This document shows positions 23,098 through 37,396 of a stretch of 64,000 bases of DNA, in pieces. Each line of letters starts with the position of its first letter. Position 1 is the first letter of the stretch. This DNA comes from Liolophura sinensis (lineage: Eukaryota > Mollusca > Polyplacophora > Chitonida > Chitonidae): contig NC_088301.1 of NCBI RefSeq assembly GCF_032854445.1, positions 60,154,512 through 60,218,511 on the forward strand. The letters run 5' to 3'. The notes beneath the pieces are model-generated. The model was given only the letters and a program-made list of their open reading frames with translations, searched no databases and was not told where the DNA came from. Position numbers and translations under genes: made by a program.

Positions 23098-23107
23098 TGA
23101 CTCAGCA
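23098..23107 (+). promoter_or_regulatory. Antioxidant-response / CNC-sMaf type site upstream of GST-B
   Basis: TGACTCAGCA is a perfect match to the antioxidant-response consensus (TGAnnnnGC with an embedded TGACTCA), about 350 bp upstream of the GST-B start codon. Genes of this family are classical targets of Nrf2/CncC factors in animals. Function here is inferred. Confidence 0.45.
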
Positions 23108-24740
23108 TTTTGTGCCAATGATCTTTGAATAGCAGCAGACTTGCACTGGAAATTGAACAATCGATGGTAAAAATGCTGTGTCACAAGGCATCGTGTGCGG
23201 CATTATTTCCTAATTGTCATCGTGCTTAGCCAAATGTCAACATACCTATAATTAAAGCCTTTAAATTCTACGCCTGCCCTATATTATGACCTTTCAGAGA
23301 AAAGTGAACAATTCGGCCTGCATAGATTGCTTCTTTTGTTGTCAAATTGTATTTATGACCATAAAATCTAAGCCCACTGTCGTTGTTTTTCGATTAACGA
23401 TTGAAAAAACCGAAGTGCCCCGTGTGAAAAACCGACGTTTGGCAAGTTACTGACGAACATTCGCACGTATATCGTACATGTAGATCTACAGATGCGCACA
23501 TTATTTTTACAAACTGCGTAATGGGCCTGATGAGCTTCGTTAGACGCTTTAATTGCCATCAATATCCCAAGAAGAGAAAGAACGGGGAATTAAAAGGCCG
23601 GTTGTGAGCCACATTTCGTGTTTCTTACCGACTGAATCTATGAATGACTATGGCTTAACGCCACGTTTTGCTCACTGAAACAAGAAAAAGCCTTTAAAAT
23701 TCGGCACGTACTGTTCCCTATTACAGCTGTATTGGTATTTAGGCTCTGTGCATATCGCCCCCCTGCTTATTAATGAATTATGTGTCTATAATATATACAT
23801 TTTTATTGCAAATCCAACAGAATATAAACCACACCCTTGCGGTTAATGTAAATGAAAACATAATTTGTAGGCTACTATAGCGGGGGGTACATAAGGTTTT
23901 CAGTTTCCGGTAGCTATATATAAATAACCATCTTTTCTCATATACTAACGTCGCGGGTTTACTGATTAAAAACACAATCTAACCAATTTTTGTATTTAAA
24001 GCATAGTACTCACTTTACTACTCTTATACTACAAAAAGTAATCTAATTTAGTGCTGTGTTTTGTCACATCACAATCTTCCCAATCGACTACTCCAATTCT
24101 TGGGGTTCTGGATGCAGCCAATAATGTCCCGATAACGCACGAAACTCTGGTGATAAACATTGTACACAGGCCACCTTCAACCCTGCCGACCTATCTCTAG
24201 CCAGTGAGGTCTCGCAGGTTCAAGTTATCCAGACACCTCACCACAGGTGTATGTAACTATACAATATCTACGAGAAGGCGGAGTTCAACCGTCAACATAT
24301 AGAACATGGAATTGATGTAGGCATTGTATACTGTGGATATAGAAGCGCCTGGTTGTAAGGTCACCGTGTGTTGTGATTTAAGGGGAACGGTCCACCCGGG
24401 AAGATTCAGACCAGTCATCCACACGGACACACAACACCGTCCGTGGGAACGCTATAATTAACTAGACTCATCCTAATCGACGTACCAGAGATATTTGTGA
24501 ACTAACAGTTAAAATACACATCTTGTTTACCTGTGGATAAATTGGCTATTGTTAAGGTATAAATTAAACCAGAACATACGACTTTGAAAGTGCTGGAGTT
24601 TCGTGAATGTGTTTGCTTTGGAAAAGTTTATCAACACGCCTGGTTAGGTCAAAATTGTTTCTTAGAATAGACGAGAAGTTATCTCTAAAAGAGGTTTAAT
24701 AGATGTAAGGAGCATGAGTTCTTCCTCCTAATAAAGATGT
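23108..24740. other. GST-B upstream region, nothing else recognised
   Basis: No gene, SINE or array is seen between the GST-B promoter region and the 38-bp minisatellite. Confidence 0.4.
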
Positions 24741-24744
24741 TCAT

Positions 24745-26415
24745 GCACTCTGACGAGATCTGTCCTCACACCGACTGTAGACGTATAATGACGTCACACA
24801 AACTGTAGACCTATAATGAAGTCACACCGACTGTATAATCACGAGATCTGTTGCCACACCAAAAATAAAAGCACTGCGACAAGACCTATCGTAACACACA
24901 CTTATCACACCGTCAGTACACGTACAATCACATCTGTGGTCACACGTATAATCACGAGGTCTGTTGTCACACCGAAAGTAGACGTACAATAACGAGATCT
25001 GAAGTCTCATCGAGTGTGGACGTATAATGACAAAATATGTTATCACACGGACCTTAGATATATAATGACGAGATCTGTTACAATCTACAGACTTACAATC
25101 ATAAGATCGGTCGTCACATCGATTGTAGACGTACAGACACGAGATCTATTGTCAGAGCCATTGTAGACGTATAATAACGAGATCTGTTGTCACCCCAACT
25201 GTAGACGTTTAATGACGAGATCTGTTGACACACAAACTCTAAAGGTATAATCACGAGATCTACTGTCACACCAACAGTGGAATAACGAGATTTGTTGCGA
25301 TACCGACAGTAGACGTACAATCATGAGATCAGTTGTCACACCGACTGTAGACGTATAATGACGAGATCTGTTGTCACAACGAATGTAGACGTATAATGAC
25401 AAGATCTATTGTCACACTGACAGTGGAATGATGAGATGTGTTGTGATACAGGCAGTAGACGTACAATCGCCAGATCTGTTGTCACACCCACTGTAGACAT
25501 ACAAGGCCGAGATCTATTGTCACACCGTCAGAAGACGTACAATCACGAGATCTCTAGTCACACCGACTGTGGACGTATAGTGACAAAATCTTTTTTCAGA
25601 TCGACTGTAGACAAATAATGACGAGATCTTTTGTCACACCGACTACAGACGTACAATTATGATCTGTCGTCACATCGATCTTAGACGTATAATCACAATA
25701 TCTGTTGTCACACCGACTGTAGAGGTACAATAATAAGATCTGTCGTCACATCGATGGCAGACGTATAATTAAGATCTGTTGTCACATCAAATGAAGACGT
25801 ATAATGACGAAATTTATTGTCACACTGACAGTGGAATGACGAGATTTTTGTGACACCGTCAGTAGACGTACAATCACGAGATCAAATATCACATTGACTG
25901 TAGACGTATAATGAGGAGATATTCGATCGCACCGATCGTAGACATATAATCACGAGGCCTGTCGTAAAACCAACTGTAGACGTACAATCACTAGATCTGT
26001 GGTTACATCGACTGTAGACGTATAATGTCGAGATCTGTTGTCACTCCCACTGTAGACGTATAATGCCGAGATGTATTGCCACGCGCAATCACGAGATCTG
26101 TTGTCACACCCACTGTAGACGTATAATCTCGAGATCTCTAGTCACATGGTCTGTAGATGTACAATCACTAGATCTCCCGTCACACCGACTGCAGACGTAT
26201 AAGCAGTAATTCTGTGGTGACAGACTGTAGACGTATATTCACGAGATCTGTCGTCGCACCGACTGTAAACATATATATTTACGAGATCACACAGACTGTA
26301 GATGTACAATCAGATATATGGTCACATCGACTGTAGACGTATGTTCACGAAATCTGTCGTCACACCGACTGTAGAGGTGTATTCACGAGACCTGTTGTCA
26401 CATCGACTAGATTTA
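24745..26415. repeat. Minisatellite, 38-bp unit, about 44 copies
   Basis: Tandem units of GACGAGATCTGTTGTCACAC then CGACTGTAGACGTATAAT with considerable divergence and occasional short units lacking 10-15 bp. It separates GST-A from GST-B. Confidence 0.96.
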
Positions 26416-26729
26416 TATTTTTTGAAAGGCATAACGGCTTTGCATCACGTACCTGCTACTATCGGTGATGTATAACAACGTGTTGGAAAGTGACGCCCAA
26501 ATTTGCTGTCTTACAAATCTCTCCCGGCCACTGCTGCCACGTGATCTAGATCTGCCAGTGTCCATAAGTAGCAGCATATGTATCATGACAAACAGCAATA
26601 GTTTTGTAGATGTTTTGTAGATGTTACAGCTGTCTATCCCTAATATAAAACGAATTCACACACACGTCTTACATAATCACAGACTGTATAATATGGTTAA
26701 AACCCCAAAAAGCCGAGTGAATGAATTTG

Positions 26730-26735
26730 TTTTAT
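26730..26735 (-). terminator. Candidate poly(A) signal of GST-A
   Basis: AATAAA on the minus strand (TTTATT on plus), about 205 bp after the GST-A stop codon, in a sensible position for a short 3' UTR. Confidence 0.45.
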
Positions 26736-26940
26736 TAATCAGGCTTGTTGCACAATAGTTGAAGACAAGATATTAATAAAATGACACTGACTTGTGTTAA
26801 TAATGGGTGGTGGTTTAAAGGCCATTTGGCATGGAAAGACACTGGAATGTATTCTCAGCAGTTGTAAATACGTTACCGTGACATACTGATGTAGATGAAA
26901 TCGTACACTAGAAATATTCTACTTGTGGGATAAACCAAAC

Positions 26941-29187
<2,247 letters not shown>

Positions 29188-29233
29188 ACGATGTCGCTGC
29201 CACTAATGTCGAAACACGCTGGACAGTGCCGTG

Positions 29234-29241
29234 TATAAATA
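29234..29241 (-). promoter_or_regulatory. TATA-like box of GST-A
   Basis: On the minus strand CGCCTATTTATACACGGC, about 122-129 bp before the ATG. The position matches the GST-B box. Confidence 0.45.
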
Positions 29242-29565
29242 GGCGGAGTAAACCCGGATTTATTCTTATCCTGTTACATGCTTCCTTTATTATATTAAGA
29301 GCTATCGTTTCCTGAAAGCCTCTGGCTGTAAGAGGAACCCGGATAGACTGTCGTACTCATTTTAGGCCTGTAGATCAGCCGGGACTTGGACGTTTCCTGA
29401 CACAGCGAATACATGTGTTTTGTTAGCCGGCCTACCGCCTTCTAAACAATAGACATCGACATACTTCGCCCACGTTTTAATAAATGAATAAATGTATTGA
29501 TACACAGTCTTCTGTAGCACAGCCGTGCAGGTATATGCGTAGAACTTTTTGTTTGTGCTATATAT

Positions 29566-29790
29566 AGCGCTAGCGCAGCGTAATGACCCATGAGCCTCTC
29601 ACCAATGCGGTCGCTGTGAGTTCAAGTCCAGCTCATGCTGGCTTCCCCTCCGGCCGTAAGTGGGAAGGTCTGGCAGCAACCTGCGGATGGTCGTGGGTTT
29701 CCCCCAGGCTGTGCGCGGTTTCCACCTACCATAATGCTGGCCGCCGTCGTATAAGTGAAATATTCTTGAGTACGGCGTAAAACACCAGTC
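29566..29790 (+). mobile_element. SINE, head truncated
   Basis: Starts AGCGCTAGCGCAGCGTAATG and continues GTGAGTTCAAGTCCAGCTCA, GGCTTCCCCTCCGGCCGTAA, GCTGGCCGCCGTCGTATAAG and TTGAGTACGGCGTAAAACAC. It lacks only the first 20-25 bases of the tRNA-like head and the (AAAT)n tail. Well preserved. Confidence 0.95.
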
Positions 29791-29871
29791 ATGTATGAAA
29801 ATAATTTAAAGGATTTTCATGTGGATGACATAATGACCATGTAGTGATTGATTGCGTGACACACAGAAACA

Positions 29872-30133
29872 ATATTTATTTATTTATTTGATTGGTGCTT
29901 TACGCCGTACTCAAGAATATTTCACTTATACGACGGCGGCCAGCATTATGGTGGGAGGAAACCGGGCAAAGCCCGGTGGAAACAGACGACCATCTCCAAG
30001 TTGACAGACCTTCCCACGCACGGCCAGAGAGGAAGCCAGCATGAACTAGACTTGAACTCCCAGCGACCGCATTGGTCACAAGGACCACCCTTTTGCTGTG
30101 CTAGCGCGCTAACCAACTGGGCCACGGAGGCCC
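29872..30133 (-). mobile_element. Full-length tRNA-derived SINE, minus strand
   Basis: On the minus strand: GGGCCTCCGTGGCCCAGTTG (A-box), GGGAGTTCAAGTCTAGTTCA (B-box), the standard body, GCCGTCGTATAAGTGAAATA, TACGGCGTAAAGCACCAATC and (AAAT)n. It faces the SINE at 29566-29790, forming an inverted pair 80 bp apart. Confidence 0.95.
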
Positions 30134-31039
30134 ACAGGAATAGTAAGAACAGTCGTTATTTGAGACATGGTGCATGTACAGTGTATTTTCCATTGTATAT
30201 ATATACCCATGTACAAGTGTTACTTTTTCCTTCCCTAATCTGTGTACAGCAAGATTGGCCTTATCAATATATATAAACGACGTGTTCAAGATAGTCAACG
30301 TGTAGACATACAATACTGTCACAAACCATGGTGGATATAATACAGACACATCAGTAACAGAAATATTCCCCGAGATTTAAATATAGATCACGAGGCAATT
30401 AAACTACGTGATTCTGCAAAATTTTATCTGCGGTGCGGTGGTTTTCAATAGAGGGGCGCGTCGACTTCCCGCTGTATCACGGTATAATTTGGTATAATAT
30501 TTACACATAAGAGACAAATAAAACCCCCGATTTACATCCGTTTTGTAAGAAATCTGAATAAGACATACTGATCTGCTGACTTGAAGACGTGACGAATTAA
30601 TTAAAGGAGCCAAGCCGTAATACCGCTTTATATGTCTTTTTGTGTATGCGTTTGAAAACAGGCTGTGGCATGAGTGGCGAGGTATGTGTACAGTCTAAAT
30701 GAATTAAATATAACTCAATACTGGTAGTAAGGTGACAGATTATATAGTTTCCCCGTCTGCAGATAGTGTTGGCCTACCAGTGTGGAAAATTACATTTATC
30801 ACAGAATTATCGGAACATCGAGAAATTATTTGTTAAAAAAATGCAAATATGTCATCTGTTAGAATATAATTGTAATGCTTTTCATGAATACAAATGCTAA
30901 ATGACGTATTGATGTTTGATAATTTTTCCAGTATTTTATCAATATGAGCAGTTCTTGAATGAGCGTTAATTCCATCCAAATTGAAATTGACAACAAAAAA
31001 TGTATTAAAAACATAGCCAGTTTTGCTAAAGTATGAGGC
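30134..31039. other. Intergenic, nothing recognised
   Basis: AT-rich sequence without gene, SINE or tandem structure. Confidence 0.4.
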
Positions 31040-32010
31040 CTATACCTGCTGTTATTGTCTCTCGACCATAATGTTGGCCTGCACGTGTTGCTAAAGTCAG
31101 TGTCTGCTGTCTATGATGTAGGCCTATACGTACTGTCAGTGTCTGCTGTCTTTAATGTAGGCCTATCCGTGCTGTTATTGTCTTCCTGGTATAATGAAGG
31201 CCTACATGTGCTGTCATCGTCTCCAGCCTATAACGCAGGCCTATATGTGCTATCATTGTCTCTCGTCTATAATGTAGGCTTATACGTGCTGTCAGCGTCT
31301 CCCTTGTATAATGTAGGCCTACACGTGCTGTCATCGTCTCCCGTCTATAATGTAGTGCTGTTATTGTCTCCCTTGTAAATTGTAGGCTTATACGTGCTGT
31401 CATTGTCTCCCATGTATAATGTTAGCTTACATGGGCTGTCATTGTCTCCCTTGTATAAAGTAGGCATATGCGTAATTTAAGGCCATGCCTACCACTTACG
31501 TGTTTAAACAGCACTTGACACCTGCTACGTTCAAGGGCGTAATTTAAGGCCATGCCCACCACCGTCGTGTTTACCAAGCACTAGACGCCTACTTCATGCA
31601 TGGGCATAATTTAAGGCCGTGTCTACCACCGATATGTTTAACTACCACATGACGCCTGCTGCATGCCTGTATTAAAAAGATAGCCAGTTTTGCTAAGTAT
31701 GAGGCCTATACATGCTGTATTTCTCCCGTCTATAATGTAGGCCTAATACTTGCTGTCATTGTTCCCCGTTTATAATGTAGGCTTATACGTGCTGTCATTG
31801 TCCAAAATGTATACTGTAGGCCTACACGTGTCACTGTCTACCGTCTATAATTTAGACCTGTACGTGCTGTCATTGTCTCTCGACCATAATGTTGGCCTGC
31901 ACGTGTTGTTACTGTCAGTGTCTGCTGTCTATAATGTAGGCCTATACGTACTGTCAGTGTCTGCTGTCTTTAAAGTAGACCTATACATGCTGTTATTGTC
32001 TCCCTTAACC
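31040..32010. repeat. Minisatellite, 39-bp unit, with embedded 67-bp triplicate
   Basis: About 11 units of CTGTCATTGTCTCCCGTCTA then TAATGTAGGCCTATACGTG at 31050-31470 and about 8 more at 31690-32010. Between them (31468-31680) lie three copies of a different unit of about 67 bp starting GTAATTTAAGGCCATGCC. The sequence around ATAGCCAGTTTTGCTAAGTA recurs at 31012-31040 and about 31680-31705, so the two 39-bp blocks are a duplication. Confidence 0.93.
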
Positions 32011-33509
32011 ATGATTATACACCTCTCCAGTCTCATCTGCGACACAACATAAATATATCTCGTGTCAAATAATTTATAAATTTACAAATTGTTATAAACA
32101 CAACCAATAAATAAATAAAATAAAATACTAAAGGTCAAACTTTCAAACTTGTGCACTGTGATAATAACGGATGCCTGAACCTAAATGGATTTTGTTTCTT
32201 AGCACCAATGTTGAAAGCTTAATGTGTTCACAACGTCATAATCTCATAGTATCTATCCCAAATGTTACGCGATTGCATCATGCCTCTACCATTGGGAAAT
32301 TGCCCACTTACTAATGTAATATCGAAAGAACTTAAAATATTCCCACCTCGTGAATATGTTTTATAAACATGCCGGAACCCATAATTTTGACTATTTCATG
32401 GATTTACCTAAAGCCATGGCCGTAGACAAGGGCGGGGCATAGACCATCCCCCAAATTTTGGCTAGACTTTGTGGAGATCTGGAGAAAATATTTATCACGT
32501 GAATAAACAGAACTTTAAGGAAGGTTCAGACAAATCAAAACTTTTAATTTGTAATAAATGAAAACCGATCTTTAACTATCGTAGTAGACGGCACGACTAA
32601 ATTAAATATCAAATATAGGATCTGTGGCAAAAACGAAAATTCGCGGACAAACTTTATTGATTGGAACATACTGCTTTAATATTTCTCCAAAAAAGATAAA
32701 GTTGTTGGGACAAGGAATTAAACACTTACTAATTTAATTTACAAACGGACACTTTTCGTGTTTTATGGAGGTGATCAAGAGGTGAAGTCTTTCCGTAGTA
32801 TAAAGTAATATATAATAATAGCAAGCGAAGTGTCCAAATATCGAATTGTATTTCTATTTGCCATAAGCAGCAACTTCAAAACTGACGCTAGGCGATACAT
32901 GATTCAGTATTTCAGTTTTATTTAAACAATTTTTAAGATTAATAAAGAATCTAAGATTAGGCATATGTATACAGAAACAATGTTTATTACAGAACGATTG
33001 AGTATAGCATTTCAGGGCAAAGTTAAAACAAGTTCAATATGCAAGAATATAATTAAATTAACAACATTATAAGTCATTACTTTTAACTGCACATACAGTG
33101 CAAACAGTCGAACAATTATTTCGAAAAAAAAATAAACGATACACAATATATGATAGACTATTTACATGGGGTGGGTAATATTGTTTATAATTTTGATACA
33201 GTTGTATAACATGTCCACCGAGACGATACTGCTGAGCTGGATCTGGAAGAAATAGCCATTGAATTCATTGGTAGAAACACAAGTCGGCAGTCAGTGCTTT
33301 CCAGTATTTGCTCACTTGCACACCTAAATTTTAATTATTCGTACCCAATTGCAAAAAAAGAGAAAAAAAATGCTGAGTTGATTTAGTACAACGTTGATTA
33401 CAAAAGTCCACTGAACCTCTTGACTTTTTTCCCAAGAGAAAACGCGTGCATAGTGTGATAAAAGACGCCTTTTGGCAATAGAATTTTAGTCGCCCTGTAA
33501 GTGCGAGGT
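32011..33509. other. Intergenic, nothing recognised
   Basis: AT-rich, no family recognised. Confidence 0.4.
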
Positions 33510-33650
33510 TACATCTCCAGTTGTCTAGGACCTTGGGACCTAGATATGTTGTCAACATTCTTTTTTGCAGGACCCTTCGGTATATAGTTGTCCAAGTAAG
33601 GATGATTCACACTGTCAAAGTTTAGACTGTCGCATGTCGTAAAGTCTGCA
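33510..33650 (-). CDS. Candidate terminal exon of an unknown gene
   Basis: A strong acceptor TTTCCTGTTTTGCAG precedes an open 46-codon stretch with coding-like composition (SLNFDSVNHPYLDNYIPKGP) ending in TAA. On the same strand a TATAAATA lies about 115-125 bp upstream (33766-33773). No protein family is recognised and no partner exon found. Confidence 0.28.
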
Positions 33651-33765
33651 AAACAGGAAACCGTTTTGATTTTCGCCTCAATACAGGTCCAGATAAGATG
33701 TACCACCTAGACAGTCTGCTTATTTGAGAAAGGACTGACGTTTTCTTCAAATACTTCCTCCAGAG

Positions 33766-33773
33766 TATTTATA
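33766..33773 (-). promoter_or_regulatory. TATA-box-like sequence
   Basis: CCCTATAAATACTCTGG on the minus strand is a strong TATA match, about 115 bp upstream of the candidate exon at 33510-33650. Without a known transcript it may be chance. Confidence 0.2.
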
Positions 33774-34244
33774 GGGTAATTTACCATCATTTAATAACCT
33801 ATTTATTATACACTAAACATCATTCAGTTCAACAAGAGTGCAAAATTTAGCCACTAAAACAGACAATTTGACAAAAAAGTTAAAATACTAAAAGTCGTAG
33901 TAATATTTGTATGAATGGCGCAAGAATTTGTACAGGGGGAAAAGACTCGGTGTCGTTGAATGACGTCACTGTAACGTTACGTTGGTAATGCAGACGTGCA
34001 ATATGAACGTGGTTAATCCCGACATGCAATATGAACTACATGCGGCGTTATCATACATTTTCTTTTAGGATTAGGCCACCTCTGTCTTTGACAATTCATT
34101 TTCATAAATTAAATTACTGGTACGAAACATAATCTTACGTTTTTGGTATTGTATATAATATATATATGATTTGCTGTTTGAGATGAATTTAAAGACACTT
34201 ACACCATAAATAATATGGGTATATACGAAATCGAAATCGAAGAC

Positions 34245-34352
34245 ACTGACCCCATCCAAGGTTAAGGTTCATCTCACTGACACCATCCAAGGCCAATGAC
34301 CCCATCCAAGGTCATTTTCCATCCATCTGACCCCATCCAAGGTCAAGGTGCG
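34245..34352. repeat. Short tandem repeat containing paired GGTCA half-sites
   Basis: Four degenerate copies of TGACCCCATCCAAGGTCA (18-31 bp spacing). Each holds TGACC and GGTCA in inverted orientation, 8 bp apart. Confidence 0.8.
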
Positions 34353-34870
34353 TCCCACTGGCTCAAGCTACAACGGCACGATTTCTTCTCATCTTTCTAT
34401 ATTAGAAAGGATAAAGGCAAACTATGGGGTTGGAAAAGTAAAAGTATTGTTTTCTTCCTATATTGTCCTGAATCATCCCTTGCACGGATGTATCCCAAAA
34501 CGTGTATAACTTACTTGGTCTTTGTCAAGCAATTTCTACAAGCCCCATAGATTCAGTGAGCTGTATCCTGGTGGTTGGCGTACCTTGAAAAATAGCTGGT
34601 GAGTTCTTAGGTGGAGTCCTTACAAATATCACCCAGGTCCCCACCTCGTGATCATCCAAAGACCTTCACAAGAAGAACAATAGTGTTGTTTTGAACAACA
34701 CTGTCTTGAGTTTAATTAACACAAGGTCTCGTGAAAGAAACACAAGATGATGTTGGATGTTGTATACAGTACATCTTGCAAAATACACAAGTCTTTCTTG
34801 TATTGCATAAATTATCTCTTTGGATCTTTACGAGACCTACCCGGTACGTCTACCTAGATGAAGGAACAGC
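34353..34870. other. Flank of the Penelope-like element, nothing recognised
   Basis: No gene or repeat family seen. The left boundary of the element is not certain. Confidence 0.35.
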
Positions 34871-35002
34871 CTTGTGATTACCGACTTGGAACGCCTTTTA
34901 CGGACTACGAATGGTATATGAATGTCGGACTTGACGCTTATATTTATAACCTGTGCATGCCCCGATTCTACTGGGGGTATTTGACCCCGAGACTGCACAA
35001 TT

Positions 35003-35623
35003 ATGCCAAAAACTATGAACTACAACAAAATGTATAGGACTAACGCTGGGAATAGTGGTGCATGTTCCCAGGACGAGTCAATAAATGATTCGTTTGCTCC
35101 AAGACCCATTTCCATCCAAATACCGGATATATTTGAGAACATTAAACATGGTATTTCCACCAAACCGTGTTTTATCCAGCTGAACGATTATTTGACAATG
35201 AATTTCCAAAGCAAACATTTAACTATTTCCAAATGTGGAAATACCAATTGTCTTACATGTCTATCATTTGATACATCCACCACTTTTATTTCCTCACTGA
35301 CTGGTAAATGTCATTCTGTTACTTCCTATGTTAAGTTAAGTTGTATTGCGCCCAACTGTACTTACTTGGTAACATGCAAGAAGTGGTGTCAGCAGTATGT
35401 TGAGAAGACCACCCAGAAACTACATCTACTGGTGAACGGGCACCGTAAGTCCGTGCGCAAGAAAATATTGCTTATAGGCAAGTATTTCTCTGCCTCCGAC
35501 CATGACTGGGACAATTTCAGCATTCAAATAAATCAATCGGTATATCCATCAACAAATGAGACAGATGTCGAATTTGAACGTAAAATCCAGATGCTAGAGA
35601 TTGGTTCTTCCCATATGGGTTGA
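35003..35623 (+). pseudogene. Penelope-like ORF, GIY-YIG endonuclease domain
   Basis: ATG-initiated, 206 codons. A cysteine cluster KCGNTNCLTCLSF (about residues 75-90) precedes CTYLVTCKKWCQQYVEKTTQ and KLHLLVNGHRKSVRKK, the GIY-YIG-like core with the NGHR motif. The usual Gly after YV is Glu here and the Arg before VNGHR is replaced by Leu, so catalysis is doubtful. It stops at 35623, one base out of frame with the following PYGLNDNV motif, an evident frameshift near 35606. The domain nicks DNA for target-primed reverse transcription in this class. Confidence 0.82.
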
Positions 35624-35992
35624 ATGATAACGTTATGGGAATCGGCAATGTAACATCTAGCCAACCACATGACTCCATCATAACAAATTTATTCAAATAC
35701 CATAAACGTATACCTCGCAGTCATGGTAGGGGGAAGTTCAACACAAACATGATTCACAAACACGTTACAGTTAGCTATTTAGTAGGATTGTCGTATGACA
35801 CCAATAGCATGCATGCTCTACGCACAGTATTATATGCACTGCCATTGAACTTGCTCGAACAGGTAGTTCAAGACGTGTACAGTAACATACACAATTTTAA
35901 TGTTCTACAACAACGTGTACGTCTGTGTCAAGACATATCGTATTTTCGATTGTATCGCCCTGTAATTACAATTTGAACTCAACACGATCGAC
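35606..35992 (+). pseudogene. Penelope-like ORF, connector region
   Basis: After the frameshift the frame begins PYGLNDNVMGIGN, a conserved string following the endonuclease, and continues through FKYHKRIPRSHGRGKFNTNM to RLYRPVITI. It ends in a TGA that interrupts what should run on into the RT. Confidence 0.75.
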
Positions 35993-36967
35993 TCTTTCTG
36001 AAGATAAAGTATTTAGAAAGTGGCCTTGATTTAATTAACCTACCACGCATCTTTAATGAACCTGATGTTCGTAGTGCTGTGCCTAATTATTGTAACATCC
36101 AAGAGCCACCTTGTATATCCTATGAGTATACAAAGCTTATCGCTCCAAAATTTTCAATTATTCCCAGGCCATCAAGGAGTTCGATTTGGCGACGTATACT
36201 TCTGGCGGCTATAACTGTGATTGTGAATCCTCAGTTTTTACCTACGACAAATGTAAACATGCCCTGACTGGTGAATTTAATATTGTTAAGAATCATGATC
36301 TGAGGAATCTCTTTGTGAGGGGTCCTAAGTATAGAGAAAAGACAAATCATATCATCTCAATATCACCAATATCATCTCGGCACTTGAGGAGTAGGTTAAA
36401 ATATGGTCAAAACGGGAGAAAGTGTATTCTTCGGTACTTAACGATTGGCTTGAGATTGTCAAAAAGAAGGTTAGTTTAACTATACACCGTCTAGACATTG
36501 ATGCTCTACCTCAAGTTAAACAGGTTCTGAAGGATCCCACTGTGCAAGAAACACTCGCTGACCTTCATAGTAAATTTTTCATCACTGTAGCAGACAAGGC
36601 TCCTAATAGTGTCATCTTTATTTGCAAGAATTATTATTATCAAATTCTTGTTCAAGAGCTATGTGCATCTACAACGACATCCACGTATTCTGCTACTACA
36701 TGTACTCTGAAGGAACTATTTAACAAACACAAAACCTTTCTTAAAGAAAGGGGCACAAATATACTTACCCGTCATACAGAAATACCACAACTTTACTGGA
36801 TTCCCAAAATGCATAAATCCCCATACAAGGCTCAATTTATTGCGGATTCAAGAAGCCGTACCACCAAACTCTTGTCAACCCTACTTACGAGGGCGTTACA
36901 AGAAGTAAAGTCATTTTGGAATAAGTGTTGTTGTGCCATAACAAAAAATTCAGGTGTCAACTGCATG
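35993..36967 (+). pseudogene. Penelope-like reverse transcriptase, N-terminal half, broken
   Basis: Three overlapping frames carry successive conserved pieces: YLESGLDLINLPRIFNE and ISYEYTKLIAPKFSI (to about 36190), then ALTGEFNIVKNHDLRNLFVR and GPKYREKTN (to about 36410), then FFITVADKAPNSVIFICKNY and LYWIPKMHKSPYKAQFIADS with CCCAITKNSGVNCM. Two frameshifts separate them. These are the N-terminal and finger regions of a PLE RT. The catalytic palm motifs (YxDD region) are not in this segment, and the copy is dead. Confidence 0.85.
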
Positions 36968-37396
36968 TGAGTAGTATATTACGTAGGTTTCGCGTCGTTT
37001 TGGGGTGAAGGAGAAGGGCGTTTTGGGGTGGAGGAGGAGGGAGTTGTTTTGGCTGTCAGGCGCGAGAGTAACAGTGTGGTGGGTTGTGTAAGAGTTGTGT
37101 GGCGCCAAAACGGTTCTGTCGTCGACTCCCCGCGACGTCACCAGCTTGCTTTCGTTGACGTCCGCGCTGACGGACCAATCAGCGCGACGGGAGCAAAACG
37201 TTGGCTTGTAAAGTTGGGTGAAGTAGCTTCTGCAGCTCCATATCGCGCCAAAATGAACCCATGGGTGAGCCGCATTCCACGCCGACACTGACCGATGGGT
37301 GAGCTCCATTTGTACCAAAACGGAGCCTGAATTTCGTTGAGCTACGCGCTGACAGCAGACCACATTTACCCGGAGAGTAACGACACTACCATCATT

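Larger units (their letters stand above)
34871..36967 (+). mobile_element. Penelope-like retroelement, 5' part, EN before RT (Naiad-like)
   Basis: It starts with 73 bp (34871-34943) that also end the 3' repeats at 41434-41506 and 45939-46011, as expected for the pseudo-LTR layout of these elements. The coding order is GIY-YIG-type endonuclease (35003-35620), connecting region (35620-36000) and then the N-terminal half of the reverse transcriptase (36000-36967). That order is permuted relative to classical Penelope elements and is known from the Naiad/Chlamys group. At least three frameshifts make it non-functional. RT sequence stops after GVNCM at 36967, where GC-rich foreign DNA begins. Confidence 0.85.
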
